From a virus: DNA of 22,819 bases. The notes beneath the pieces were generated by a model, which was not told the origin of the DNA, made no database searches, and worked only from the letters and a program-made list of their open reading frames with translations. The stretch covers positions 1 through 22,819 of IMG/VR virus record IMGVR_UViG_3300023235_000146, one strand, 5' to 3'. Both the position numbers and the translations under genes were made by a program. Positions 8,586 to 15,136 of the stretch are shown here, in pieces (the first letter of the stretch is position 1; the number at the start of each line of letters is the position of its first letter).

Positions 8586-9632
8586 TTAAATTAAGCTTGT
8601 ATCTATTCCCCACAATCTGGCTTTAAATTCATCGATTGTTTCAAGTCTTTGCACCTCGTCTTGTTTTTCTCTTTCATATATCTTGGCTTGTTTGAGGATA
8701 TTTTTTCGATCCTCTTCATCTTGAAAAGCCTCGACCAAAGACAAAATGCTTTCATTGGATTGCAATTGTTTTTGTTTTCTTTGTGCGCGGGAACCATTGA
8801 GTTTGTTGATTAATTTTTCGATTCTATCTGCGCAAGAAGCATATTCCCCACTTTTTGCTTTAAGCATTTCCGCCATTTTTACAGAGTGCTCTTTTTCTTC
8901 TGCTTCATCAAATAATCTAGTCAGCTTTTTTCTGTGCCTTTCTAAATCTTTAAGCATAACATAATCAGCCGATAAATTTAAATAAAGATTTGATTCATCT
9001 GCCGTTATATCATGCTGATCCCAAACTGATTTTATTAAATTGCTTTCAAAAATTTCTCTATCCTCAATTGTTTCATAGGAGTTCATCATATAAACAAATC
9101 GCGGCGAGTTCATTGAGTTTAATAAATTTTCAATAGACTTTTTGTATTTTGGCGATAATTTGTTTTCTTCAAGAGAAACATTCACATATTTGTTGATTTT
9201 TTGTATAACTTTGCCCATTGATTTTGGAGCGGAATACTTTTTATCAAATATTTCATTAGAATCTATACCCAGTTCTCTTACAACCCTAACAATTTCTTTT
9301 TGTTCAAAACAAAGCGGCTTAATATTTTTATTTGGGAAAATTAACGTAGCTATTTCTAAACTATTCATTCCTTTTCTAGCTTTATCGGTAATGAAATTTA
9401 TTTGGTCTTGGTTAAATTTTATAGAATCTAGTTTTTTATATTTAGTAGTTTTATAATCAATATTTCTATCTACTAAAAATTTAGCTATGGCTTTTCCGAG
9501 TTTGCTTCTTCCGTCATACTTGCCGCCACTTAATTCTTTTGCCAAATAACTGATGTTTGGGTTCTTTTTACAATTTGCCAAAACAAATTCTTCTTCTTCT
9601 TTTGAAAGAGTATGTTCCTTTGAAGTGGTCAT
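8586..9632 (-). CDS. Unknown coiled-coil protein in the small-terminase position
   Basis: 348 aa, not recognised with certainty. The N-terminal part (about 8-150) contains three short helical repeats that look like helix-turn-helix units: LSKEEEEFVLANCKKN, FNQDQINFITDKARKG followed by MNSLEIATLIFPN, and a third around EQKEIVRVVRELGI. The C-terminal half is long, charged and helical (LKDLERHRKKLTRLFDEAEE, then IEKLINKLNGSRAQRKQK). A DNA-binding N-terminus with an oligomerising helical region is the plan of a terminase small subunit, and the gene lies two genes upstream of the large subunit. This is inference from layout. It ends one base before the zinc-finger nuclease gene begins. Confidence 0.5.
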   Translation of the reverse strand: MTTSKEHTLSKEEEEFVLANCKKNPNISYLAKELSGGKYDGRSKLGKAIAKFLVDRNIDYKTTKYKKLDSIKFNQDQINFITDKARKGMNSLEIATLIFPNKNIKPLCFEQKEIVRVVRELGIDSNEIFDKKYSAPKSMGKVIQKINKYVNVSLEENKLSPKYKKSIENLLNSMNSPRFVYMMNSYETIEDREIFESNLIKSVWDQHDITADESNLYLNLSADYVMLKDLERHRKKLTRLFDEAEEKEHSVKMAEMLKAKSGEYASCADRIEKLINKLNGSRAQRKQKQLQSNESILSLVEAFQDEEDRKNILKQAKIYEREKQDEVQRLETIDEFKARLWGIDTSLI

Positions 9633-9633
9633 A

Positions 9634-10362
9634 TTAAATTATTATATCCTCATCTTCCATTATTTTTTTTGCTTTAATAAGGAAATTCTTTTTTAATTTT
9701 TTTATTGTATTATAACCAGCGGGTCTGTTTTTTTCGTTTGTTATGTATCCAAGTTTTTCCGCAACTATTTTCTCTGGTAATTTTTGTATAAATAATAAAT
9801 CATAACATTTATAATCTTTTATCGTCAATGAAAGCCTCATCTTCTTGTGCAAAAGATTTTCAGAAGCCTCGTAGTCTATATATGTGGTATTTCTATTCTC
9901 TATTGGAATTTCCTGTGTTTCGATGGGGACGGGTAATTTAATGTTGTATGCTTGTTTTTTTGATCTTATCCATTTAGCATACATTGGGCACTCTTCACAT
10001 TGGATTCCAGATTTTGTTAGTGTACAACCATTTTCTTCTGAATTAAGAACAAATTTACCGCCTTTTTTGCTGGAATTAAATTCGCATCCCAAACATGGCC
10101 TCGCATAATTATAATAATTGTCTCTGAGAATATTTTTTATTCTATTATGGGCTATTACGTTTACCCAAGGGCCAATTTTTCCCTTTTCTTCGTCCCAAAG
10201 GTGCAGCTTTTCGTATATGTGTAAAAATATTAATTGTTTTACATCCTCGAAACTCATCCAAGGGATCGCCTTTAGATTCCACTTGTTTCTTTTGGAGGTT
10301 ACGACTCTATTTATTTCTTCGTAATTTTCCTCGAAGATTCTTTTCCTTTTTCTGTCTTGCAT
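9634..10362 (-). CDS. Sigma-70-like late transcription factor with a cysteine-rich insert
   Basis: 242 aa. Residues about 37-88 resemble sigma region 2: FEDVKQLIFLHIYEKLHLWD, then GPWVNVIAHNRIKNILRD, the kind of helix pair that binds the RNA polymerase clamp and the -10 element. Next comes an insert with five cysteines (C90, C93, C113, C122, C125) that probably binds zinc, ending ECPMYAKW. The C-terminus (about 180-240) has a helix-turn-helix resembling sigma region 4: LPEKIVAEKLGY, then TIKKLKKNF. Small sigma factors in this setting, such as T4 gp55, direct host polymerase to late promoters. It is in the late block, coupled closely to its neighbours. The GTGTAAA elements here would be the obvious target, but that is untested. 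The cysteine insert is unusual for sigma factors. Confidence 0.75.
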   Translation of the reverse strand: MQDRKRKRIFEENYEEINRVVTSKRNKWNLKAIPWMSFEDVKQLIFLHIYEKLHLWDEEKGKIGPWVNVIAHNRIKNILRDNYYNYARPCLGCEFNSSKKGGKFVLNSEENGCTLTKSGIQCEECPMYAKWIRSKKQAYNIKLPVPIETQEIPIENRNTTYIDYEASENLLHKKMRLSLTIKDYKCYDLLFIQKLPEKIVAEKLGYITNEKNRPAGYNTIKKLKKNFLIKAKKIMEDEDIII

Positions 10363-10371
10363 AAGAAGGGA

Positions 10372-10764
10372 TTAGGAAATATCTTTAGACTTTGAGGCGG
10401 GAGAACAATCTTTTGTCATGTTTTTAGAAAATTCCCCGTAATCAATTATGTCCGATTTGTTTTTCCTTTTGCCCATCTTAAATTGGCTGTTCCCCTGTTC
10501 AGAGGATTTGTTTAATGCTGACTGTAAAGTTGTTCTTTGTTGTATTGTTCCATCTATAATAACATTGGCAGATGAAAAATCAATTTTTAAATTATCAATA
10601 TCAATATCAAATTCATTGTCTTTAATTTCTTCTGATCTAGATGTACTTTTTTGTGTTTTTATTAATGTTTCGCCTATTCTGGTTTCACAAAATGGACAAA
10701 CTTTTGGCTTTTTACTTGAAAATTGTATTTTCTCTGCGCAGTTACTGCAATATATATGACTCAT
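10372..10764 (-). CDS. Zinc-ribbon protein, 130 aa
   Basis: The N-terminus is a clear four-cysteine zinc ribbon: C6-x2-C9 (YCSNCAE) and C23-x2-C26 (KVCPFCETRIG). The rest is polar and low-complexity with many Ser, Lys and Asp, and a middle segment FDIDIDNLKIDFSSANVIID that may form beta strands. There is no enzymatic motif. It lies between PhoH and the sigma factor, so a role in transcription as a co-activator or polymerase-binding factor is possible, but this is inference from position. A GTGTAAA element lies 33 bp upstream of the ATG, giving room for a normal leader, and no Shine-Dalgarno site is seen. Confidence 0.7.
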   Translation of the reverse strand: MSHIYCSNCAEKIQFSSKKPKVCPFCETRIGETLIKTQKSTSRSEEIKDNEFDIDIDNLKIDFSSANVIIDGTIQQRTTLQSALNKSSEQGNSQFKMGKRKNKSDIIDYGEFSKNMTKDCSPASKSKDIS

Positions 10765-10797
10765 AATAAAAATAAATAAAAACTTTTGGCCAATTAG

Positions 10798-10804
10798 TTT
10801 ACAC
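10798..10804 (-). promoter_or_regulatory. GTGTAAA element upstream of the zinc-ribbon gene
   Basis: The minus strand reads TTATAGTGTAAACTAATTGG between the end of phoH and the zinc-ribbon start, 33 bases before the ATG. It shares the GTGTAAA core with the elements before portal, PhoH, the first plus-strand gene and the membrane protein at the right end. It could start a transcript for the zinc ribbon, sigma and packaging genes. Confidence 0.4.
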
Positions 10805-10810
10805 TATAAC

Positions 10811-11536
10811 TTATTTTTTGTGAGATTTAAGGCTTTTAATAATGAATTTTAATATTTCGCTTCTTTTAATATCTTCTTCATTAAATTCAAAACAGTGAAT
10901 CCCCCATTCTTGCGCGTCTTCACTATCAAATATGTTATACATTTTTTCAAAACCACTTTTACTACCAATATCAGATTGCATTGGATCTCCACAAAAGAAG
11001 AATTTGCTATGCTTTCCTATTCTTGTTATGATAGTTTGACATTCATTGAAAGTCATATTTTGAGCTTCGTCCACAATAACCACTTTTTTGTTTTGACTCG
11101 CGCCTCTAAAAAAATTCACTGGTATCCCAGTTACTCTTTGGCTTTTTAATAATTCTTTTATATCATCTGGGCTCAAAAGCTCTTCTAGTTTTTCTTTTAG
11201 TGGTAATAAAAATGGATCAAATTTTTCATCTATAGATCCGGGTAAAGCCCCAATACTTTTATCCGCGCTCTCAGCTAAACTTCTAATATAAACTAATTCT
11301 AGTTCCTCATGAACTTTCATTAATTCTAGTGCTGATAATACTGATATAAATGTTTTTGCGCTTCCTGCAACACCACTTATAAAGAATATATTTGTTTTAT
11401 TGTTTAGAGATAATTTTAAAAAGTTTTTTTGCTTATCTGTAAGATCAAACTTTTTAATTTTAAAGTCGCTTTTAATTTGCGGGATTACTATTTCTTCTTC
11501 TTTAGACGTATTTTTAGAATTCTTTTTTCTTGGCAT
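10811..11536 (-). CDS. phoH: PhoH-like P-loop ATPase
   Basis: 241 aa. After a basic N-terminus (MPRKKNSKNTSKEEE) it has Walker A GVAGSAKT (55-62), the PhoH-type segment YIRSLAESADKSIGALPGS, Walker B VVIVDEAQNM, and a sensor-like segment KFFFCGDPMQSDI. These are the features of the PhoH/superfamily I-related ATPases that are widespread in large phages and often linked to RNA metabolism or phosphate stress; the phage role is not established. Length agrees with the single-domain phage versions. It is the first gene of the minus-strand block and faces a divergent promoter region, with a GTGTAAA element 9 bp before the ATG. Confidence 0.92.
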   Translation of the reverse strand: MPRKKNSKNTSKEEEIVIPQIKSDFKIKKFDLTDKQKNFLKLSLNNKTNIFFISGVAGSAKTFISVLSALELMKVHEELELVYIRSLAESADKSIGALPGSIDEKFDPFLLPLKEKLEELLSPDDIKELLKSQRVTGIPVNFFRGASQNKKVVIVDEAQNMTFNECQTIITRIGKHSKFFFCGDPMQSDIGSKSGFEKMYNIFDSEDAQEWGIHCFEFNEEDIKRSEILKFIIKSLKSHKK

Positions 11537-11585
11537 ACAAATTAATTTACACTTTAATTTAAAAAACAGAATTTTTGTGTAAACA
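11537..11585. promoter_or_regulatory. Divergent promoter region with two opposed GTGTAAA elements
   Basis: These 49 bp separate the minus-strand late block from the plus-strand block. One copy of the element is on the minus strand at 11546-11552, 9 bp before the PhoH start. The other is on the plus strand at 11577-11583, 2 bp before the first ATG of the plus-strand gene, in the context TTTTTGTGTAAACA. The two copies form an imperfect inverted pair. The very short spacing to ATG suggests very short or absent leaders, or that the second ATG at 11592 is used. Confidence 0.5.
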
Positions 11586-11798
11586 ATGATAATGGAAAAT
11601 AAAACCTATTATAAAAAAATGGATATACTCAATAAGCTTTGCGAAGAAACTAGCCCCTATGTAGTAGTCGAATGGTTGGGTAAATCCAACAAAAAATTAA
11701 AAAATAGAAGACCCAGTGAGTTTTTTATTTCTAATAATTTGAAGCCTATTATTGATATACTGGATTTAGAAATCAAAAGATTATCGAGAAAAAAATAA
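11586..11798 (+). CDS. Small protein resembling a DUF2384/ParS toxin-binding domain
   Basis: 70 aa. The segment VVVEWLGKSNKKLKNRRPSE followed by FFISNNLKPIIDILDLEI resembles the C-terminal domain of Xre/MbcA/ParS antitoxins (DUF2384), whose usual pattern is a Trp, then a short basic loop, then RxPxE(L/F)(L/F), then a helix. The DNA-binding half of a full antitoxin is missing. Such a lone domain could bind a host RES-type toxin, but that function is only a guess. Two ATGs are possible (11586 and 11592). It is the first plus-strand gene after the divergent promoter and is followed by an A-run/T-run stretch near 11790-11804 that may weakly terminate transcription. Confidence 0.6.
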   Translation: MIMENKTYYKKMDILNKLCEETSPYVVVEWLGKSNKKLKNRRPSEFFISNNLKPIIDILDLEIKRLSRKK

Positions 11799-11806
11799 TT
11801 TTTTGC

Positions 11807-11835
11807 TTGACTTTCCCAATAAAAAATATCTTATT
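11807..11835 (+). promoter_or_regulatory. Sigma-70-like promoter before the dam operon
   Basis: TTGACT at 11807-11812, a 17-bp spacer, and CTTATT at 11830-11835. The ATG of the next small gene follows only 9 bp after the -10 box, so the transcript would have almost no leader. A similar TTGAC arrangement precedes the genes at 15142 and 19412. Confidence 0.45.
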
Positions 11836-11844
11836 GGATAAATC

Positions 11845-11913
11845 ATGGTCGAAAATAATAGCGAATCAAAAGAAAAAAATCCAAACCAACCTTTGGCAGA
11901 TGGACTTCTCTAA
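11845..11913 (+). CDS. Small leader ORF, 22 aa
   Basis: This ORF begins MVENNSESKEKNPNQPLA and ends DGLL. It is polar, with no recognisable domain, and directly follows the TTGAC promoter. A second small ORF (from 11900) overlaps its 3' end in another frame. If one base were gained or lost near 11900 the two would fuse into a single protein of about 44 aa, so this pair may be one gene broken by an indel rather than two genes. Confidence 0.35.
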   Translation: MVENNSESKEKNPNQPLADGLL

Positions 11914-11977
11914 GTTTTTTTACGGAAGGCGTTCAAGCCAAAATAGGAAGAAGAAAGAAAAGGAGTTATCAGAATAA
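11900..11977 (+). CDS. Small basic ORF, 25 aa, overlapping the dam start
   Basis: It begins MDFSKFFYGRRSSQNRKKKE and is strongly basic. Its TAA stop (11975-11977) overlaps the apparent dam start as ATAA, the same geometry as the ATGA couplings seen elsewhere on this strand. It contains the Shine-Dalgarno-like AAAAGGAG (11958-11965) that would serve dam. It may be the 3' half of a gene begun at 11845. Function unknown. Confidence 0.35.
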   Translation: MDFSKFFYGRRSSQNRKKKEKELSE

Positions 11978-12645
11978 ATACACCATTAATAAAGTGGACT
12001 GGCTCAAAACGCCCAATCGCCGCAAAAATAACATCACACTTTCCAAGGGAAATTGAAACTTATTATGAACCATTTGTAGGTGGTGGTTCTGTATTTTTCA
12101 GACTATTAAAAGATAACGCAAATGTTAAAAAGTTTAGACTCTCGGATAAAAACGATAGCTTAATTAATATTTTAAAAATCGTTAAAGACGATCCCCGAAA
12201 ATTAATCCTTTCGTATAGGGAGAAATGGGAGGAACTACAAAAAGATCCGAATTTCTTTTATACGGAGCGAGAAACTTACAATAAAACCAAAGACCCATTC
12301 ATTTTCTACTTTCTAACGAGAACCTGCTATAATGGAACTATTAGATACAATAGAAAAGGGGAATTTAATACGTCACATCATTTCGGAAGAACCGGAATGC
12401 AACCCAAAACGGTCGAAGAAGTTATATCGTATTACTCAGAATTAATGAAGGGGAAAGATATTGATTTTACTTGCGGTTCGTTTGAGAGTATTTCCCCAAA
12501 AGGCGAAAAAGACGTTGTTTATTTAGACCCGCCATATACGAATACCAAGGCATTATATTTTGGTAATATATCATTCGATGGTCTTCTGCCTTGGGTAGAT
12601 GAACTTCCTTGTTCATGGTTTATGAATATTAATGGTGTAATATAA
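11974..12645 (+). pseudogene. dam: Dam-type adenine-N6 DNA methylase, 5' part, interrupted by IS607
   Basis: The frame reads INTPLIKWTGSKRPIAAKIT, then YYEPFVGGGSVFFRLL, later CYNGTIRYNRKGEF, and YLDPPYTNT. These are the hallmarks of D12-class adenine methylases: KWxGxK and FVGGGS bind SAM, DPPY is catalytic motif IV. The enzyme methylates adenine in double-stranded DNA, typically GATC. The frame is intact up to CSWFMNINGV, where the IS607 element begins, and stops three codons later in element DNA. The 3' part resumes at 14610. No ATG is available at the N-terminus: the best start is ATA at 11974, 8 bp after GGAG, overlapping the upstream stop. A single G-to-A change from ATG would explain this. 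As it stands the product lacks its C-terminal region and is probably inactive. Confidence 0.85.
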
Positions 12646-12722
12646 TCTCGCATATAGTTTTAATTTTTATTTATTTATTTTAATAAATCTTTTCACATTT
12701 TAGATTTTAAGATGTAATATAA
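12636..12722 (+). repeat. IS607 left end with a 10-bp direct repeat
   Basis: TGTAATATAA occurs exactly at the element tip (12636-12645) and again at 12713-12722, just before the tnpA start, 77 bp apart. The DNA between is almost entirely A/T. Repeated short motifs at IS607 ends are expected to bind the TnpA helix-turn-helix domain. The inner copy also overlaps the tnpA leader, so TnpA could repress itself. Function is inferred. Confidence 0.5.
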
Positions 12723-12726
12723 GGTA

Positions 12727-13296
12727 ATGAGAATTAAATTATCAAAATGGGCAAAAGAAAATGGGGTGTGTTATCATACCGCCCATAAATGGTTTCATCA
12801 AGGGAAAATAGAGAACGCTATTCAGCTTGATACTGGAACTATAATGGTAAATATTATAAAAATCAATAAAAAAGAAGACAGGGCTCTTATTTACGCTAGG
12901 GTCAGCAATCAATCGAGGAAAGCGGAAATGGAATACCAAGTAGATAGGATATCAGATTTCGCCAAAGCTAGGGGAATTTGTGTTGATAAGATTTATAAAG
13001 AAGTGGCTTCTGGGATGAATGACAATAGAAGTATGTTTTGGAAAATGATAGACTCAAACCCAACATCTATAATTATAGAAAACAAGGATCGTCTTACTAG
13101 GTTCGGCTATAATTATCTAGAAAAACTTCTTTTAAAACAGGGTTGTGAAATTATAGTGATCAACAAAGACGAAGAAGACGAGAAAGATCTGATGAAAGAT
13201 TTGGTGTCGATTCTAACTTCATTTTGTTGCAGACTCTACGGGCTGAGAAGAGGAATTAATAAAGCTAAAAAAGCGAAGGAGGCTATCCGTGATTAA
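12727..13296 (+). CDS. tnpA: IS607 TnpA, serine recombinase transposase
   Basis: 189 aa. It has the inverted domain order unique to IS607 transposases: an N-terminal MerR-like helix-turn-helix (KLSKWAKENGVCYHTAHKWF) followed by the resolvase catalytic domain. The catalytic serine is in YARVSNQSRK, with downstream landmarks ISDFAKARG and IIENKDRLTRFGYN (the arginine-bearing DRLTRFG motif). It would catalyse cut-and-paste movement at a short shared core. Length is usual for the family. The 3' end overlaps the tnpB start by 8 bp. No catalytic residue is obviously missing. Confidence 0.93.
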   Translation: MRIKLSKWAKENGVCYHTAHKWFHQGKIENAIQLDTGTIMVNIIKINKKEDRALIYARVSNQSRKAEMEYQVDRISDFAKARGICVDKIYKEVASGMNDNRSMFWKMIDSNPTSIIIENKDRLTRFGYNYLEKLLLKQGCEIIVINKDEEDEKDLMKDLVSILTSFCCRLYGLRRGINKAKKAKEAIRD

Positions 13297-14578
13297 GAGT
13301 TCTTCTCATACCTTCTCCAGAGTAAACTCGGGGAAACAAGATATTTTAAATGAATTTTTAAATGAGTATAGGCTCGCTGCTCAAACCATCGTGAATCATA
13401 TTTGGAAGAATGGGTGTTCGGGAGGAGATGGGGAGTTTAATGTAAAGGAAAGTAAGCTAGACATGCCTTCAATGCTGCAAAGCTCAATAGCGACCGACGC
13501 GGGAGTGGACGCGGCTTTAACTGGAAGGGCCCTTAAATGCTGCATTACTCAGTGCTGCGGGATGATTAGAGCTGAGACAGAAAAGCAGAGAAAGAGATTA
13601 TATATATTAAAAAAGAAAAAGTCCGAAGGAGTTGGTAAGAAAAAGCTAGGAAAGCTGATTAAACGAATTAAAGAAAATATCCCCGTTAAGCCAAATTGCT
13701 CCAATATAAACGCAGAATTAAATTCTATATGCATGGATATTCAAGACGGAAATAGCTTTGATGGTTTTGTCAGACTTAAATCTATTTTTAAAGATAAACG
13801 GGAAATTAAAATTCCCTTTGACTTTCATAAAAAAGCAAATGAATTAAAGGCTAAAAGCTCTAGAATGTTAAATTCTATTTTAATTTCCAATAAAAAGATC
13901 AATTTAAGATGGGAGATTCCAAAGGCCAAGAAGAGAATTAATGGCGAGGTTGTTGGGGCGGATCAAGGTTATAAGGATGTTTTGAATATAGCTAACAAAG
14001 ATATTGCAATCAAAACTCCTAAAACCTGCATTCATGACCACTCCTTAGAATCTATCATTTGCAAAGTTTCAAAAAAGAAAAAGGGCTCAAATGCTTTTAA
14101 AAGAGCCAAGTTACATCAAAAGAATTTTGTTAATTGGTCATTAAACCAATTAAATTTAAAAGATGTTAAGCAAATAAATTTGGAAAAAATTTGGAATATC
14201 GGTTATAAGACTGGTAAATCAAGAAAGATGAGCCACTGGCAAAATACGCTGATAAGAGACAAGGTAATTGACCTTTGTTTAGTAAATGGGGTCCATTTTA
14301 CTGAACAGAGTTGCACCTATAAGTCTCAAAGGTGTTTTGGTTGTGGAAGCGTCCGTAAGGCAAATCGGAAAGGGAAGGTTTATGAATGTAAGAATTGCGG
14401 TAACGTAGATGATGCTGATGAAAACGCGGCTAGAAACCATTCGATATTCCTCCCCGAAATCCCGTATTCTTTACGGAAACTAAATCTAAATAGGAAAGAT
14501 GGCTTCTTTTGGAATCCAGATGGAATATTTAATTTAGAAGGTAGGAGCTTACAGTCCTTACCGTGCGTCGAAGTTTAA
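13289..14578 (+). CDS. tnpB: IS607-type TnpB RNA-guided nuclease
   Basis: 429 aa, starting at GTG 13289 inside the tnpA end, with a strong Shine-Dalgarno AAGGAGG at 13276-13282. The RuvC site appears complete: VVGADQGYKD (Asp225), INLEKIWNI (Glu299) and DADENAARNH (Asp377). A zinc ribbon lies between the second and third motifs: SQRCFGCG (C349, C352) and YECKNCG (C367, C370). TnpB proteins use a guide RNA made from the element's right end to cut DNA next to a target-adjacent motif, which helps the element persist after excision. The 71 residues from Ile331-Leu400 onward end in an unusual tail with no known motif (WNPDGIFNLEG). Good Shine-Dalgarno use contrasts with the phage genes and agrees with foreign origin. 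Confidence 0.93.
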   Translation: MIKSSSHTFSRVNSGKQDILNEFLNEYRLAAQTIVNHIWKNGCSGGDGEFNVKESKLDMPSMLQSSIATDAGVDAALTGRALKCCITQCCGMIRAETEKQRKRLYILKKKKSEGVGKKKLGKLIKRIKENIPVKPNCSNINAELNSICMDIQDGNSFDGFVRLKSIFKDKREIKIPFDFHKKANELKAKSSRMLNSILISNKKINLRWEIPKAKKRINGEVVGADQGYKDVLNIANKDIAIKTPKTCIHDHSLESIICKVSKKKKGSNAFKRAKLHQKNFVNWSLNQLNLKDVKQINLEKIWNIGYKTGKSRKMSHWQNTLIRDKVIDLCLVNGVHFTEQSCTYKSQRCFGCGSVRKANRKGKVYECKNCGNVDDADENAARNHSIFLPEIPYSLRKLNLNRKDGFFWNPDGIFNLEGRSLQSLPCVEV

Positions 14579-14610
14579 TGTTTAATGTTTATTAACATTT
14601 AAACTAACTG
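14579..14610 (+). repeat. IS607 right end, likely end of the TnpB guide RNA scaffold
   Basis: Only 32 bp separate the tnpB stop from the dam junction. They contain TTTAATG twice in tandem and an imperfect inverted repeat, TTTAATGTT against AACATTTAAA, which could form a terminal hairpin. In TnpB systems the guide RNA spans the 3' end of tnpB and this right end, with the guide copied from the flanking DNA. The guide here would begin around 14611 with TAATTCTACGGATAAC, from dam. The RNA 5' end cannot be placed from sequence alone. Confidence 0.45.
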
Positions 14611-14825
14611 TTAATTCTACGGATAACGAAGAGGTAATAAATATTAAATATACAGGTAGGGAAATTATATCATCAGGAAACATTCTCCAAGCCTATAAAG
14701 TTCAACTAGATGGCCTGAATCTCTTGGAAAATGGGAATGGTTTCAAAATAATTTTGAAAAAAATAAACCTCCATTCAGAAACTCGAAAAAAATGTTTATC
14801 TATAATAGATAAAACACTTAATTAG
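14610..14825 (+). pseudogene. dam: Dam-type methylase, 3' part after the IS607 element
   Basis: In the reading frame set by the rebuilt empty site, the sequence continues NSTDNEEVINIKYTGREIIS, then SGN, and runs open for 71 codons to TAG at 14823-14825. The NINGV...NEEV...IISSGN layout fits the end of Dam-type methylases, where a short hydrophobic strand precedes SGNSS. After residue 25 the match is less clear. Another frame, open from 14699 to 14812, reads RWPESLGKWEWFQNNFEK, which looks more protein-like and has the family-like ESL. A one- or two-base indel near 14690-14700 may therefore have further damaged the gene, but this is uncertain. Confidence 0.55.
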
Positions 14826-14831
14826 TTAATA

Positions 14832-14972
14832 ATGTATATAATATTATTCATAATTATTTTTGCTCTTTGCAATATCAAAATAAAAGAGCGAAGAGGCGGG
14901 TATTCACCCAAAGGAGAAATAAATATACCAAAAAAAGTTCCCAATTTGCAATCATCAATAATAAAAAAATAA
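14832..14972 (+). CDS. Small membrane or secreted peptide, 46 aa
   Basis: It begins MYIILFIIIFALCNIKIKER and then becomes basic and polar (GGYSPKGEINIPKKV). The first 14 residues form one hydrophobic segment that could be a membrane anchor or a signal peptide; FALC before the charged part is only a poor lipobox. It starts 7 bp after the dam stop. Its reality rests on the clear hydrophobic N-terminus and the lack of a competing frame. Function unknown; small hydrophobic phage peptides can act on host membranes. Confidence 0.45.
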   Translation: MYIILFIIIFALCNIKIKERRGGYSPKGEINIPKKVPNLQSSIIKK

Positions 14973-15030
14973 AATCAATGAAAACACCAGCAAAATACGA
15001 CCCATCAATTATTGACGGAACATAACTATT

Positions 15031-15111
15031 ATGGCTAACATAGAGAATGCTCCGCTTAGAGAATGCTCCGCTTTGGGCAAAAGAATCACTAAAATTTTAT
15101 TAATTGCTTGA
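15031..15111 (+). CDS. Tiny ORF, 26 aa, containing a tandem repeat
   Basis: It begins MANIENAPLRECSALGKRIT and ends ILLIA; its TGA lies inside the TTGACA of the next promoter. It includes a perfect 16-bp tandem duplication. There is no recognised domain, and the start lacks a Shine-Dalgarno site as usual here. It may not be a real gene. Confidence 0.25.
   Translation: MANIENAPLRECSALGKRITKILLIA
15042..15073 (+). repeat. Two perfect tandem copies of a 16-bp unit
   Basis: AGAGAATGCTCCGCTT occurs at 15042-15057 and again immediately at 15058-15073. The unit is more GC-rich than the surrounding DNA and lies just before the TTGACA promoter of the dNMP kinase gene. As 16 is not a multiple of 3 the copies are read in two different frames, which argues against a coding role. 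It could be a regulator-binding site or a recent slippage event. Confidence 0.9.
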
Positions 15112-15136
15112 CATTTCTCTGAAAAATCTCATTATT
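15108..15136 (+). promoter_or_regulatory. Sigma-70-like promoter before the dNMP kinase gene
   Basis: A perfect TTGACA at 15108-15113 is followed after 16-17 bp by CATTATT (15130-15136). The ATG at 15142 lies only 5 bp beyond, so initiation at about +1 would give a leaderless mRNA. The first seven bases, GCTTGAC, match the promoter at 11806. Confidence 0.5.

Larger units (their letters stand above)
12637..14610 (+). mobile_element. IS607-family insertion sequence carrying tnpA and tnpB
   Basis: About 1.97 kb. It splits the dam gene. Both junctions share TGT (12636-12638 and 14609-14611), and removing one copy plus the intervening DNA rejoins dam in frame as NGV then NSTDNEEV. This fits IS607 serine-recombinase transposition, which crosses over at a short shared core and leaves no long target duplication. 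Order is left end, tnpA, tnpB, short right end. Exact ends could shift by one or two bases within TGT. Both genes look intact, so the element may still be active. Confidence 0.85.

Noticed and set aside
12713-12726. Left end of IS607 placed at the inner TGTAATATAA copy
   Set aside because: The dam frame breaks at the outer copy (12636), and only the outer copy rebuilds dam with the right junction.
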